Positions 23,508 to 35,921 are shown, numbered from the stretch's first letter. The stretch: DNA of 64,000 nucleotides from Thysanoteuthis rhombus (GCA_963457665.1 OY735207.1:51295015-51359014); one strand, 5' to 3'. Notes: a model not told the origin generated them from the letters alone. Numbers and translations are program-made.

Positions 23508-23635
23508 ATGTAAGATATATACATATACAGCCAGCCAGCAAGCCAGCCAGACTGACCAATTTAAAAATCTGTAGAAACCTATGCTGACTGTTTTAGTGAC
23601 AGTTTTTGTTGACGGTTTCCAACAGAAATCGAAGG
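22690..23635 (+). repeat. Interspersed repeat family X, split by an RTE insertion
   Basis: The first part (22690-23045) follows the family from GTCTGATTAGTCTCTCAATA to GCTCCATTGGTGCAGCC. The second part (23510-23635) resumes with the CAGCCAGCCAGCAAGCCAGC tract and the TGACAGTTTTTGTTGACGG end. Between them lies an RTE 3' fragment. The order matches the unsplit copies at 8736 and 56800. Confidence 0.82.
23046..23507 (+). pseudogene. RTE LINE 3' end with (GAT)n tail, inserted in repeat X
   Basis: The plus strand reads IPDSHLWNCNIGPNKKKIDP in mutated form, then LRTMQRAQKRIMLNLT, followed by MDHMTAQYMKEKTKTGI. It continues with KFKWLLAGHVARMSDNR and ends with NFRYWLCDTHDREV-like sequence, then a (GAT)n tail at 23477-23507. 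Stops and frameshifts are present throughout. Only the C-terminal 140 or so codons and the 3' UTR survive. Confidence 0.88.
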
Positions 23636-24005
23636 AATTCGGTGACTACATGGGTATGAAGAAAACGAAGTTTGGAGGAATAAAACGGAAAACAACTGAG
23701 GGAAAGGGAAAGGAAAAAAAACTCTGAAAGAGAATGAGTTGTATAAAAAAGAAGTTGATAAGATAAAAAGATGTCAATAAAGACAGAAAAAAAGAGTAAA
23801 AGAAAGAAATAGCAAGTAACGATGAGACGGGCTGCTGCAGGGTCAGACTCAACTCCAACTTCATTTCCGACTGAATATCATTTCAGCAACTTTTTTTTTA
23901 TTGTATAGCTGATAAATAATACATTATAGATCTTTATATTGTACTTAAAAAATGTATTTAGCTATTAAGAATGAAATAAGCCCGTTCATATCTGTATGAT
24001 ACACT
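23636..24005. other. No gene seen
   Basis: Purine-rich on the plus strand. The 72-codon Phe/Ser-rich minus frame follows from that composition. The segment CTGCTGCAGGGTCAGACTCA at about 23830 has a look-alike at about 27339 (CTGCAGCACGGTCAAACTCT), suggesting a shared repeat end. Confidence 0.45.
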
Positions 24006-24200
24006 TTCGTTACTCTGAAAGACTGGTCGACTTGGCTCAATCGATAAAGCTGCATCCCGGTAATCAGTTGGCTGTGAGTTCATATCCGGTAGGGAAATTG
24101 GTATTTTGCGTATCCGTTCATACCGCCATAGGTGATGATTGTTCTTTTTGTTGTGGTAGGGAGACGGAGTCAACTCTAGACTTAGTATTGGAGTCTGACT
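24006..24200 (+). repeat. tRNA-derived SINE, family A copy 1
   Basis: Box A-like TTGGCTCAATCGATAAAGC (24032-24050) and box B-like GTGAGTTCATATCC (24074-24087) are correctly spaced. The body ends with GGAGACGGAGTCAACTCTAG and AGTATTGGAGTCTGAC. The element at 39795-39985 shares the whole layout, including the GTAGG..A(A/C)(G/A)..AGTCAACTC block, so this is a real repeat family. The 68-codon frame on it is not a gene. Confidence 0.75.
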
Positions 24201-24299
24201 AAAGAAGTGAAAAAAAAAATTGGACGGGGAAAGAATATTTCTTTGGTCTCGTCTTTCTCTTTTTCTTTTTCAACTCACTGAAAGCAACCACACTAACTT

Positions 24300-24673
24300 T
24301 ACTTCAGAATTGCCAAAGTTGAAAACGACTCGGAGGGCACATAACTCTGCCAAAGCTATTGCCAGGGGAAGTGATAGCACATGGATCCGCCCGAAAAAAT
24401 GATAACTTCTTTCGCAACCTAATGTCCATCCTTCAACAAAATTTCATTGAAATTCGGTGAGAACTTTTGGAGATATCGTTTGGACAGTCATGAGTGTATA
24501 AATGTATATATATAAAAAAACAAAACAAAACAAAAAAAAACAACAGGTAAAATATCTCTCAATCGAAATGAAAATTCTTGGATCTGCTGCCAAATTCTTC
24601 CTAACCAATTCTCCCGTACCCCATGGCTTATCTTACACAAAAGTTCAATGTATACTTTTAGAGATATCGTGTG

Positions 24674-24707
<34 letters not shown>

Positions 24708-24790
24708 AAAATAGGCAGACAGAAAGATAGATGGAAAGAAGGACACGACCGAATACTTATACCTTCCCAACTTCGTTTAGTAGAAGTAAA
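24300..24790. repeat. CTCTGCCAACGAAG family copy with (ACAG)n
   Basis: It starts near TAACTCTGCCAAAGCT (24341) and contains ATGGATCCGCCC and two GAGATATCGT.TGGACAG blocks (about 24469 and 24662). The (ACAG)n tract lies at 24676-24706. It closes with CCTTCCCAACTTCGTTTAGT (about 24763), the family's diverged inverted end. Confidence 0.7.
24676..24706. repeat. (ACAG)n microsatellite
   Basis: Seven ACAG units following the conserved ATATCGTGTGG of the host repeat. Confidence 0.95.
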
Positions 24791-24985
24791 CAAGCAGGAG
24801 AGATAAAAGACGCAACAAATTCGCTTACTCAAAAGTGGAGTATTCCTGTATAAACCATTCGTAAGCCGAGATGGCATAAAACGAAGATTCAACAACAATT
24901 AATTTTCTGAACCCTCCTAGGCCTCAAAATGGTGACGATGGCATGCAAGTCTGAGTCGTCCGATGTTAGGATGAAGGGAAGTACA

Positions 24986-25003
24986 GGAGAGAGAGAGAGG
25001 TAC

Positions 25004-25067
<64 letters not shown>

Positions 25068-25085
25068 AAGAAAGAGAGAGAGAGA
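24986..25085. repeat. (GA)n microsatellite
   Basis: GA units interrupted by a few AAAG and GGTACAGG motifs. Confidence 0.97.
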
Positions 25086-25228
25086 TGCCTCTATAACAGT
25101 TTGATGCAAAAAAAATCACCGAACACTATTTTTGCCTTCTACTTTTTTTTTCTTCTATAAAACCGAAAAAGTGGTGTAAAGTGAACTTTCGTACGGTTGA
25201 AGGTACCAGTATCCGCTATTATACTTAC

Positions 25229-25439
25229 ATTAATGCAGGCATAGTTAACAAAGCTGTCACAAGTCTGGGAGACCCAGTGAGGATCGAAATCAAAACAGGA
25301 GTAATAGTCTGGTAGTCTAACTTGCTCACTCTTATCCCAAAGCAAAGCGCCCTTGAAATTCACTAAACTTAGCTTAGTGTAGCACACGACCATCAAAGTG
25401 GGGTACTCAGTGGAGACCAAACACTCAAGTAGTTATGGT
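25229..25439 (-). CDS. Candidate exon of an unidentified gene (speculative)
   Basis: On the minus strand this segment is bounded by CCAATCTTGCAG (a good 3' splice site, AG at 25441-25440) and by GTAAGT (25228-25223, a consensus 5' splice site). In one frame it is open from an in-frame TAA at about 25434 to the donor and reads MVVCYTKLSLVNFKGALLWD, then KSEQVRLPDYYSCFDFDPHW, then VSQTCDSFVNYACIN from the ATG. The composition, with four Cys and several Trp/Tyr, is unlike the simple-sequence frames around it. I recognise no domain. If real, the upstream stop implies a first coding exon or another acceptor such as 25406. Chance is a serious alternative in 64 kb. Confidence 0.25.
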
Positions 25440-25639
25440 CTGCAAGATTGGCTTGCTATCAACTACCCAAAGGCAAAAAAAAACAAACAAACACTATTAC
25501 CGCCGAATCTACTTTTACTCTGAATCCTCCAATCTCGCAAAATCTCGTTGATATCTATTATGTTCTGTAAGTTAGAAAAAAGAATGTGTTCCACTACTTT
25601 GCTATAAAAGTTGTATTTGAACTTAAAAACTCTTGACTA

Positions 25640-25955
25640 CAGTAGGAAACGCTCAGACCCGCTTGAAACATTTAGAACAATTACTAATAGTCGTACACTC
25701 GGTGTCATCTGTCACTTTCACGTTCGACCCCACAAAGAAATATTCACGCCATCACTCAGCACATCCACGAGAGGGGACAGTAGGTAACTTCAGACACAAG
25801 AGGCCTACGGTGTCAGGAGTAATTTCTTCGGAGCTAGAGCAGTCAGACTTTGGAACAATCTATCTCAGTTTCATCTGAAAGCATTGAAGCATTCAAAGAT
25901 AATCTGCAAGAAGACATTGGCCATGCCATGTTTGATTACACATTTCCATAATAAT
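25640..25955 (+). pseudogene. LINE C-terminal relic (Jockey/CR1-like ending)
   Basis: The plus strand reads DPLETFRTITNSRTLGVICH-like sequence, then EIFTPSLSTSTRGDSR with a stop. After a frame change it gives the GVRSNFFGARAVRLWNNLSQ block and a following KALKHSKIICK stretch. The order RLETYK...F.LS.S..TRGH...FF..R.V..WNNLP......FK is the usual last segment of several APE-type non-LTR retrotransposons. The clade cannot be fixed from this piece. Frameshifted and 5'-truncated. Confidence 0.72.
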
Positions 25956-26680
25956 CTTTCGATCTAAACCATACTGTAGCAAGTAATCGAAAACTTTCCA
26001 GACACAGAAAAATGAGGCTCAATCTGCAAATCCACGTTGAAGTCCTTTTCGCTGGGCTTCTGACAGGGAAAATAGACATAACATAGAGGAAACATTAACG
26101 ATTTCTAAGATTCTTTTAATCCAGGCTCTTGAACCACATACGGTTCTTGAACGTTTCATGTGCAGCTCGTGGGAGTACATTAGTTGAGCTCCTTTCTTCA
26201 ATACAGTTGATATAAAAGACACTTTTTCATTTTCAAGCTTTATAACTATATACCAGGTTTGAACTACAACTGCACTAAATTAAAACGTAAGTTGAATGTT
26301 CACGGTTAGACAAAATATTTTATCATATCGAATTTTATTGAGTTAAAGTAATCAACACCTAATATTTTGAAAACATTTGGTACATGCATGTGATTACTGA
26401 AATTAATAAAAATTAACACTTTAAAAATCTACATAAATGAACAAAGGTAAACATTTTGATTAGGTAAGATTTAACAAAATCACTATATTCGGTAAGGGAG
26501 ATAATCCACGGAGACGCTATGGCTGGTGCTACTTACTGACAAAATCTCTAAAAAGGCTATTTGACTAAACGGTATGGAGAAAATATTTAATTCTTTATAA
26601 TTTATTCTGTCGAACTAGATATATCCATCTTTTCAAATACGTAACTGTCGCGTTGAAAGAGACGAATAGACCGAGGATAT
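25956..26680. other. No gene seen
   Basis: The 67-codon minus frame at 26019-26222 has no recognisable domain. The rest is AT-rich. Confidence 0.5.
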
Positions 26681-26685
26681 ACAAG

Positions 26686-26749
26686 ATGAGAATTTGGTGT
26701 GAAAGCAGTTATTTGTGCCTTTGCATTATTGCAGCTGTTAAGCTCAAAG
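26686..26749 (+). CDS. Candidate signal-peptide-type first exon (speculative)
   Basis: An ATG at 26686 opens MRIWCESSYLCLCIIAAVKL, a basic start followed by a hydrophobic core. It runs to AAAG/GTGAGA, a strong 5' splice site (GT at 26750). A possible acceptor TTTTTTTCTTTTTAG lies at 27259-27273. Splicing there keeps the phase but meets a stop after about 12 codons, in sequence that resembles a repeat end. No homology known. The call rests on only 21 codons. Confidence 0.15.
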
Positions 26750-26867
26750 GTGAGAGCGGCTTCGGTATCCCATTTTCTTTAATTGTTTATTTTACGTGAT
26801 ACATTGATCATGTAACAACGGGAAATCATCTCTAATAAGTTTTCTGTATAATACAACGAATTTTATT

Positions 26868-26913
26868 ATCTATCTATCTATCTATTTATCTATCTATCAA
26901 TCTCTCTCTCTCC

Positions 26914-26984
<71 letters not shown>

Positions 26985-27008
26985 CGTGTGTGCGTGTGTG
27001 TGCGCGTG
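26868..27008. repeat. Compound (CTAT)n(CT)n(TA)n(TG)n microsatellite
   Basis: Four simple motifs follow one another without a gap. The 64-codon minus frame (His/Ile/Tyr/Arg repeats) is an artefact. Confidence 0.97.
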
Positions 27009-28255
27009 TATAGCAACAAAATATGTCTGTAAAAAATTAAAACGTGCGAGTGAATTTTGTTTATGTCTCGCAAGTCTCAAACATTTAGTTTATCTTGATT
27101 GGCTCCGACATCAACCAAGTTTGGTTAAATCTGCTATAATCATCCTTTCGGTTTGACTTTGACATTTGAGCTTTCAATGCAACTAAATGGTTTAATGATG
27201 GCTCTCTCAAGAATTGAATTTGCTATCTGTTTGATCATGAAGGTGAAAAGAAATTCAATTTTTTTCTTTTTAGATCTGTTGGGAACAACAAGGTGCGAGA
27301 GATGCCTATGAGAGACCATTCATTGATGAACAAGCTTGACTGCAGCACGGTCAAACTCTACTTCCATTTCGAGTAAAGATGTTTATTACAACCTTTGTGC
27401 CGTATACATGATATAATTTTTTAGTATTGCATAATCGTATTCATTAGAATGAATAAGCCTTTGTATTTTTCTAACATATATTTAATCCTAATCCATCCTA
27501 TCTTTCAAAAATACAGAAATCGTCGAGGTTTACGCATTCGATCATTTTGTGTATGTCTGATGTTTTATTTTACGAATCATTTTGAACAACTAGTTACAAA
27601 TTCATCTTTTCTATGACTGCTCCATATTCAATCGTTCCTAAATCACCCTTACGTCAATCCAGCCACATTATTGATTATCGTTAGGGGATCCATATTTAAT
27701 TGATTGAACTAAATTCCTGTGCGATAGAGTCGTTCTGGGTACAAGTTATGAAATGAGGTCCCTCGTATAGATCTCCTCTTTAGCTACTTATTAGCCTATC
27801 GGCTGCCTTGCTGTCTTATCCTCACACAAGTCCGAATGAATGAAATGAAAAATCAATTCAAAGCAGTAATTGTCAATTCATTTTAGAATGAAATTCTAGG
27901 CGAGATACGGAAAATCAATTCGAAGCTGTAATTTATTCTTATACAGTTCAAGGCGTAACATACAATTATTGAGAAATGTACAATAGTATTGTTAAAAGCA
28001 GCACTTGAAGTGTGTGCACGTTGCTCGACTACGTAGCCGTCGCTAGATGGATTCATGAATACTTGGCGATTGCACCCCCACCGACTTAGCAGTGTTTTTT
28101 TTTCCTGCAGTTCTTCCCCGTGCATTCAACAGAGTTAGTACAAGCATTAGTAAGTCAAAAGAGTCCACAAAGTTGACTATAAGTTTGAGTGTTTCATGTA
28201 AGTCACGTGGTACAAGAAGAACGAGGACAGTGTCGGTTACTCTGAGTACTCAGGT
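27009..28255. other. AT-rich stretch without a recognisable gene
   Basis: A local duplication AAAATCAATTC(A/G)AAGC(A/T)GTAATT occurs at about 27848 and 27909. The 80-codon minus frame at 27883-28125 has no domain that I recognise. Confidence 0.45.
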
Positions 28256-28263
28256 TTCTTCCC

Positions 28264-28650
28264 TATCGGCTCAGCCTTTTGGCTAAGATCAAAGCGCATC
28301 ATCTGTTCTTTGATGCCCTTTGAGTTGATCATCGTCCGGGATTATCCCCCATCCCAGAACCATTAACCAACATGGTCAGGCTCGTCAAGCCTGTCCTAAT
28401 GACAAAGCGAAATCGTGTGCGAAGACTTGGTGACTCTTGCACTACAGGATTCGTCTTGTGAACAAAGTCCAGCTTGTTCTCACAAAATCATGTACGAGGA
28501 CTCGTGTTCATCGGACCCTGTGCCCGCACGTTTTTGAACGTGTGGGACCTCACCTTAATCCAACTTCGTGTCCTCTTTGTAGCTGTGGGGACGAAAATAA
28601 ATGAATGCAGACTTTAGTTCAAAATCAAAGTGTAGTATCAGTTATTGCTT
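28264..28650 (+). repeat. U2 snRNA-headed retroelement or U2 pseudogene chimera
   Basis: The first 47 bp (28264-28310) matches the 5' end of animal U2 snRNA: GCCTTTTGGCTAAGATCAAAG is preserved, then GCGCATCATCTGTTCTT replaces the branch-site segment TGTAGTATCTGTTCTT. U2 similarity then ends, apart from a possible trace of the U2 3' hairpin at ATCATCGTCCGGGATTATC (about 28338). The following 250 bp is GC-richer. One frame near 28529-28608 reads CPHVFERVGPHLNPTSCPLC and then SCGDENK, which resembles the Cys-rich end of a LINE reverse transcriptase. A second U2 segment, ATCAAAGTGTAGTATCAGTT, lies at 28624-28643. Full U2 is absent, so it is not a working snRNA gene. Confidence 0.7.
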
Positions 28651-29387
28651 CAACGAAGAAGAAAATTGTAGTTTCACAACCACGCTCACTCGATATTAAA
28701 AACGGCGCCTGAATAAAAAGAAATAAGATATTTGATGGGAGAAAAACAATAAAAAATCATAACATGTAAAATTGAAAACCGGAATGATGGTTTTTATGTC
28801 AGCGATAAATTAAATTCATAGCAACTTCCATTTTTTTTCTATAGAAAAAAAAATACAATTTAAATTAAAATTCATAAAGAAAACATTTGAAATAGAATTA
28901 TAACAATAACGTTTAAAAATTGAAAACAGGAAGTTGATGCTATTCTTCGTTGACGTTTTAACAGTTACCACACTTTCATCTTGGACTAAAAGTAGCAAAA
29001 GGTACACTCCGATCGGGATTCTGCTGCTCCAATTGTGCCTAAAGTTGTTATAAACAGTCCAAAGACACATTAGTAATTTATTTTCATGGGAGTACAAGAT
29101 GAGAAAATATAGTGGCCGGGAAAACAATAAGTGTCTATTAATAGTTCTGTAATAGGGAAAGAACATCTCTGAACCTGAAATGAATGCAGATGAGGCTCAA
29201 AAAGTAGCTATTATCAATTGTTTTTTTAAGAGGGTCAGTACATTTTCTAAAGGGACAGTATTTCTTAATTTGTACTTTAGTTCTGTAACTTCGCTATTTA
29301 TTTTCTCATTTCTATATTTTTATATTCACGGCAAAAATCATGGATATATTTGAATTTATATGAGATATTTTTTTTGGAAAAAAATGA

Positions 29388-29425
<38 letters not shown>

Positions 29426-30060
29426 CTAATTGAAAATCATCTCCGATAAGTTTTGTTAACTGACTCTTCAAGTTGAATGAGCTCAGTCACTCTGTAATAA
29501 CACCTCAGATGAATTAATAAGATATGAACATTTATTTACACTATAAACAGCTTTGAAGTGATAAACTTTTAAGTGCTAGTGTATATAAGAGAATGTGAAC
29601 AAACTGGTCGAATAAAACACTGCAGAAACATTGGTAGATATTTTTAGCAAATGCATTATAGCCTCCAGTACACGGTCTTCGTTGGAGCGTCTGGGATCTC
29701 TGCTTGAAGCTACAGGCAGCCATATCATCCAGAGTATCTTCGTTTCAGAAATGGCAAACAGCCACACTATCCGGAGGTTCTGTGCTGAAAGCTGCAGACA
29801 GCTGAAATGTCCTGATTTACCCCAAAGGAACAGCAGAACTCTATAGCCAGCTTGGCATTGACCAACACCGAGAAATTAGTAGATAAAAATATTCCTTTAA
29901 AAACAAAATAATGAAGTCAATAGAATTGAACAACATGTGACCTTCGGTTAAAACAATATACAACTCACGAAAGTTATTGAAAATGTCTTTCTTTCAACCA
30001 TAGTAGAATTGGTTTAGTTGATAAATTTGCTGAATAATGGACATTAGTCATATTTTACTC
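28651..30060. other. No recognised gene; one GC-richer patch
   Basis: AT-rich, with a (TA)n tract at 29387-29425. The patch at about 29600-29850 is GC-richer and open in several frames (71 codons plus, 60-63 minus). It resembles nothing I know, and could be an old repeat or exon relic. The 116-codon minus frame at 28816-29166 is Phe/Asn-rich and unconvincing. Confidence 0.4.
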
Positions 30061-30070
30061 TACTTACCAA

Positions 30071-30072
<2 letters not shown>

Positions 30073-30168
<96 letters not shown>
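30073..30168. repeat. (TA)n(TG)n compound microsatellite
   Basis: About 30 TA units, then about 15 TG units. Confidence 0.98.
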
Positions 30169-32160
30169 CTTTTTCTACAGTATTTGTTATATTCATTGTA
30201 TCAACCTCAAGGTCTCACTCACATGATGACAGGTACAGTTATCCTGTTGTATTGTACATGGCTATATCGACCATAGACATTCTCATTTCCTCACATCAGC
30301 AGAAAATATATTTTGATATTAATCATTTAAGAAGTCTATACAATGAATCTGTATTCCAGTGAACATTGAATGTATGTTGTTTACAAATCTATTAGAATTT
30401 AATCTGATTTCGCTAACTTGAAAATTCAAAGGTATGTTTTCAGTTAATTATTTCAAGCTTTAATCCTGCTATGTCTTCTTATATTATCATTTTTAGTCTT
30501 CTCCACATGACTAACATTTTCATTAAAACGAATTTCTAGTTGGTGTATTCAATGAAAAAATAAACAAACATAAATTGATTTTTATGATTCATGGAAAGAG
30601 AAAATTTCCAGAAAAAAAGTATTTGCATTTGATATCTGATCTTGACACTTGCGTTTGACTGAGAATTTTCGCCAATCATAATTGAATTTTTGTTTTTGTA
30701 TTTTCAAAATCTTTACTTCCCAATCGTTCCGGGGTTCGAAGTAAATAAGAGCTGTTTAAAAATTCATGAACTCATCTTCACAAAATTATCAAGCTTGACT
30801 AAGTTGTAAATAATAGAATTTTTGTTTTTCTCTTTTCAATGTCTTTCCCGGGTTTGTTGTATATTTGGACAAATAGAACTTGTGTTTTTGATTTGTTTCT
30901 ACCTCTCAGCCTTTAAGGCTTAGTAGCGAATTGGAACTAATTAGGAATTCATGGTCTCGTCATCGCAAAATTATGAAACCAAACAAAGTAGTAATCACTA
31001 AAAGTTTTCAGATAAATCATAAATTCTGTTGGTAAAGCATTTTGTCATATTGAAAGGTCTGATATATAACTATACATGTTGCATAAAACAAAATCTAGAA
31101 GATACGTTTTTATTTTTACATTAAGTATCTTTTTGTTAGATACGACTAATTGAAGTTTTGTCGTTTATAATTGCAAACTTTACTTTTAATAAACCTTTTT
31201 ATTCATCAATAGTAATTATTTATATTTTATTTTATTTTCCGAGCTGTACTGAATCAGGTTCATGTGCATAAGCTGCTGAGAGTATCTAGTATTCTTAAGC
31301 TGCTATATCTTCCTCTCATCTGTCTTATTACTTTTGATTAACTGTATTGGCAATGTATTTTGTCAGTCTGAGCAGTCTGATAGATGACTATACATTTTGT
31401 ATTAAACTGAGTTTAAAGTTTATCATCTATTATTAATCATATTTTACTTTATTTACTTATCTTTACTAATGGCCAAAAGCTGGTTGCAGTATATATCTCA
31501 GTGAGTGACGCTCCTCAGTTTATTCCACAAAATGAAAAAGGGATTATTTCTTCTCACTTTCAACTCAATTTCTTTCTCACTGATTAACCAATGTTTGAAG
31601 TGTGTGTGTCTGTAGGCAAAGTCATTGTGAAGACATAGCACGCAGATATGGCTTAAAATTGTGCCGTAGAAATATCTCAATCATTGCATGGATGATTTTA
31701 AACATCAGAACAGGAATACCTCAATCAGTTTAGGTTTTGATGTTATATGGTTAACAGGTTGGAATACAGAGTAATGCAACTAAGTATAAGCTGGAAAGGA
31801 AAACACTAGAATAAGATTTTGAACCGTGCAGTTTCGAACAGAACATTTTGGAACAAATTATCTGCACAAATCAAGCTATACCGGTGAAAGTTTTCTTTTC
31901 ATCTTTCATCTCAGACATGAAGCATTTCTTTTCTGATAATGTTTGATTTCATTATAGAAAACTATGAAATACTTGAAGTTTGTGGGAAATAACCCTTACA
32001 TTCATTCAAAGAATTTTCTAGATAAACTCATTATTTTTGATTTTCACACACTATTTTGTAAATTCCATTCTTTGGCCTTCCCTAGGAGCATTATCCATAT
32101 GTAAAGAAGGGGATCATTTTTCTGGTGGTGTCAAGTAATGGTACCAAACAAACTTAAAAA
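30169..32160. other. AT-rich stretch with a diverged local duplication
   Basis: No gene. Segments near 31025-31095 and 31345-31415 share the order TTGG(T/C)AA.G.ATTTTGTCA.....G.CTGATA.A...ACTATACAT. A related AAGCTG/TAATCCTGCTATGTCTTC stretch lies near 30465 and 31300. The region is probably an old tandem or dispersed repeat. Confidence 0.45.
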
Positions 32161-32174
32161 AAAAAATTGTACTG

Positions 32175-32265
32175 CTAAGAAAGGCAGTAGAATGGATCAG
32201 CTGAAACATTGTGTAACAACAAAAGCAACAGAAAGAATGAGTTTGGTTATCCGAAAAAAACTCTT
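32175..32265 (+). repeat. Penelope/retrozyme-like motif, degraded
   Basis: GTAGAATGGATCAGCTGAAAC followed by a TTGTGTAACAAC stretch is closely similar to 47658-47695 (ATAGAATGGATCGGCCGAAAC...TGTTAACAA). The GAAAC after a potential stem is the 3' core of a hammerhead ribozyme. The CTGATGA part is not preserved (CTGCTAAGAA here). Confidence 0.4.
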
Positions 32266-34105
<1,840 letters not shown>

Positions 34106-35260
34106 TATAATGCATTTGTTGTTTTTTACAAACGGAATATAAGTAGTCAATTTTGAATTGACTGTATTGCTTTTTTTCCGTAAAAATGCAGACATCTTCA
34201 CATCTGCTATTCATAGTCATTTTGTGTCATATTATTAGGTATTGGTTTTTATTCTCCACAATTCAAACTGTTGCAATAATTTAAGCTCTTGCATTACTTA
34301 TTGTTTTGGTAAATGATACCTGTACAGAATATACTGCTTATGAAATATGATTGGTTTTGAATCTTATTTGAAAAACTTTTTGGCATATTGGATATTAGAA
34401 ACCATACAATTTTTTCATCAAAATAAAAGTCTGCAGACTCAAGTTATTTCTGTTGTTCCATTTATTTTCATTCTATTTTTTTGTTCTGTTTATCTAATCA
34501 CTCCTGAATATTCTCGGAAAATAACGAATACTAGAGAATTGGACAAAACTTTCACTACTTATTTCTACATTATTCATTTTGTGTTGTAATATTTTTTATA
34601 CATGGAAAGATTTATCAATGTTATAGCAAGTCGCTGTCCCAAAATACATAATTTCTGATAGTTTTATCAATATTATCGCACATCACAATTTCAAGATGCA
34701 TATTCATTAATACATTGAAAGTTTTACCAGTATTATAGCACATCAATATTCCAAAATATATATTATAATAAAAACAGTTCAGATATATTGATATTTTGAT
34801 TATGATATGTCCCTAAATTGGTTTATTTTCAATATTGTTATAATGTGAGCTGTATAAAATCATTACAACTATGATATTATAAGAGAAGTAACATTTATTT
34901 TGTGCATAAATTGTTTGGACTATTTAATTTCCATTACAATATTTGATTAAGGAAATTTTGTTCTTTACCAAATATATTGAAAATAAGAGGAAATGAAGTT
35001 AATTATCATTTTAACTCATTAAATGGGACAGAGTCCGCCCAGTTGCTGTGTTCTAAAAGTGATTGTAACATAGATTATACAAAGTGGCTCAAAATCAATG
35101 GAACAGTTTATTTTTTCTGTAAAGAAATAAACCCTTCCTCATGACGTGACAGACAACTTTTTTCTACTTGTGTCTATGCTTCACTGATTGTTACTAAAGT
35201 GGAAGGGTCCATTTCAGAAAAAAGATTGTTCAGCTTAATTTGTACAACCATGTAAAAAAA
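34106..35260. other. AT-rich stretch downstream of the zinc-finger relic
   Basis: No gene. The segments near 34600-34790 repeat the order (T/A)TTTATCA.T(A)TTAT(A)GCA(A/C)ATC three times at about 60-70 bp. The 80-codon frame at 34347-34589 is hydrophobic and AT-driven. Confidence 0.45.
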
Positions 35261-35261
35261 A

Positions 35262-35921
35262 ATCGGCCTACACATGAACTTCAGTAAAACGAAAATCATG
35301 TACAATAATCATGTTGAGAATAAGGATATAACTGTCAGGATAGAAGATACTAAACACGACATGGTAGACCACTACATCTACCTAGGACAACGAATCCCCA
35401 TGAGATCCTCAGAAGAGGAGGAAATCAAGCGAACAATCGACCTGGGATGGCAAGCCTTCGGTAGAGCAAGCTCAACTTTCAAAACCAAGACGATCCCAAT
35501 AATCCTAAAAAGAGGAGTATACAACCATTGTATTTTCCCGATAGTCGCTTATGGAGCTGGAACATGGAACCTAACCAAGAGACAAATCTGCAAACTGAGA
35601 AGCATGCAACGTGCACATGAGAGAATCATGCTAAACCTTACATGGAGAGATCAAAAGACTGCACAGTATATCAGGAAGAAAACTCAAATGGCAATGGGCA
35701 GGCCGAGTTAAAAGACAACCAATGGACACCACAACTCACAACATGGATCCCAAGAGATCACATGAGAAACTGAGGCCAACAGAACACAAGATGGAGAGAT
35801 GAACTTGACAAATTCAGGAAATACTGGCCCCGCGACACCCATGATAGAGTACTGTGGCGAATCCTGGGGGAAGGTCTATGTCCGACGATGGGCGTTAAAA
35901 GACTGATGATGATGATGATGT
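35262..35921 (+). pseudogene. RTE LINE RT C-terminus with (GAT)n tail, best plus-strand copy
   Basis: A 145-codon frame (35274-35711) reads MNFSKTKIMYNNHVENKDIT, then VDHYIYLGQRIPMRSSEEEE, then IKRTIDLGWQAFGRASSTFK. It goes on with GVYNHCIFPIVAYGAGTWNL, then TKRQICKLRSMQRAHERIML and NLTWRDQKTAQYIRKKTQ. This is the thumb and C-terminal region of an RTE-type reverse transcriptase. After KKTQ about 15-20 codons are missing and the frame shifts. The remaining QLTTWIPRDHM-like and RWRDELDKFRKYW regions run to a (GAT)n tail (35905-35921). The copy is 5'-truncated and dead but relatively young. Confidence 0.92.

Noticed and set aside
28264..28330. A working U2 snRNA gene
   Set aside because: Only about 47 bases of the 5' end match, the branch-site segment is mutated (GCGCATCATC), and the Sm site and 3' stem-loops are missing.
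28816..29166. 116-codon minus-strand frame
   Set aside because: Phe/Asn/Ser-rich AT-driven frame with no domain.
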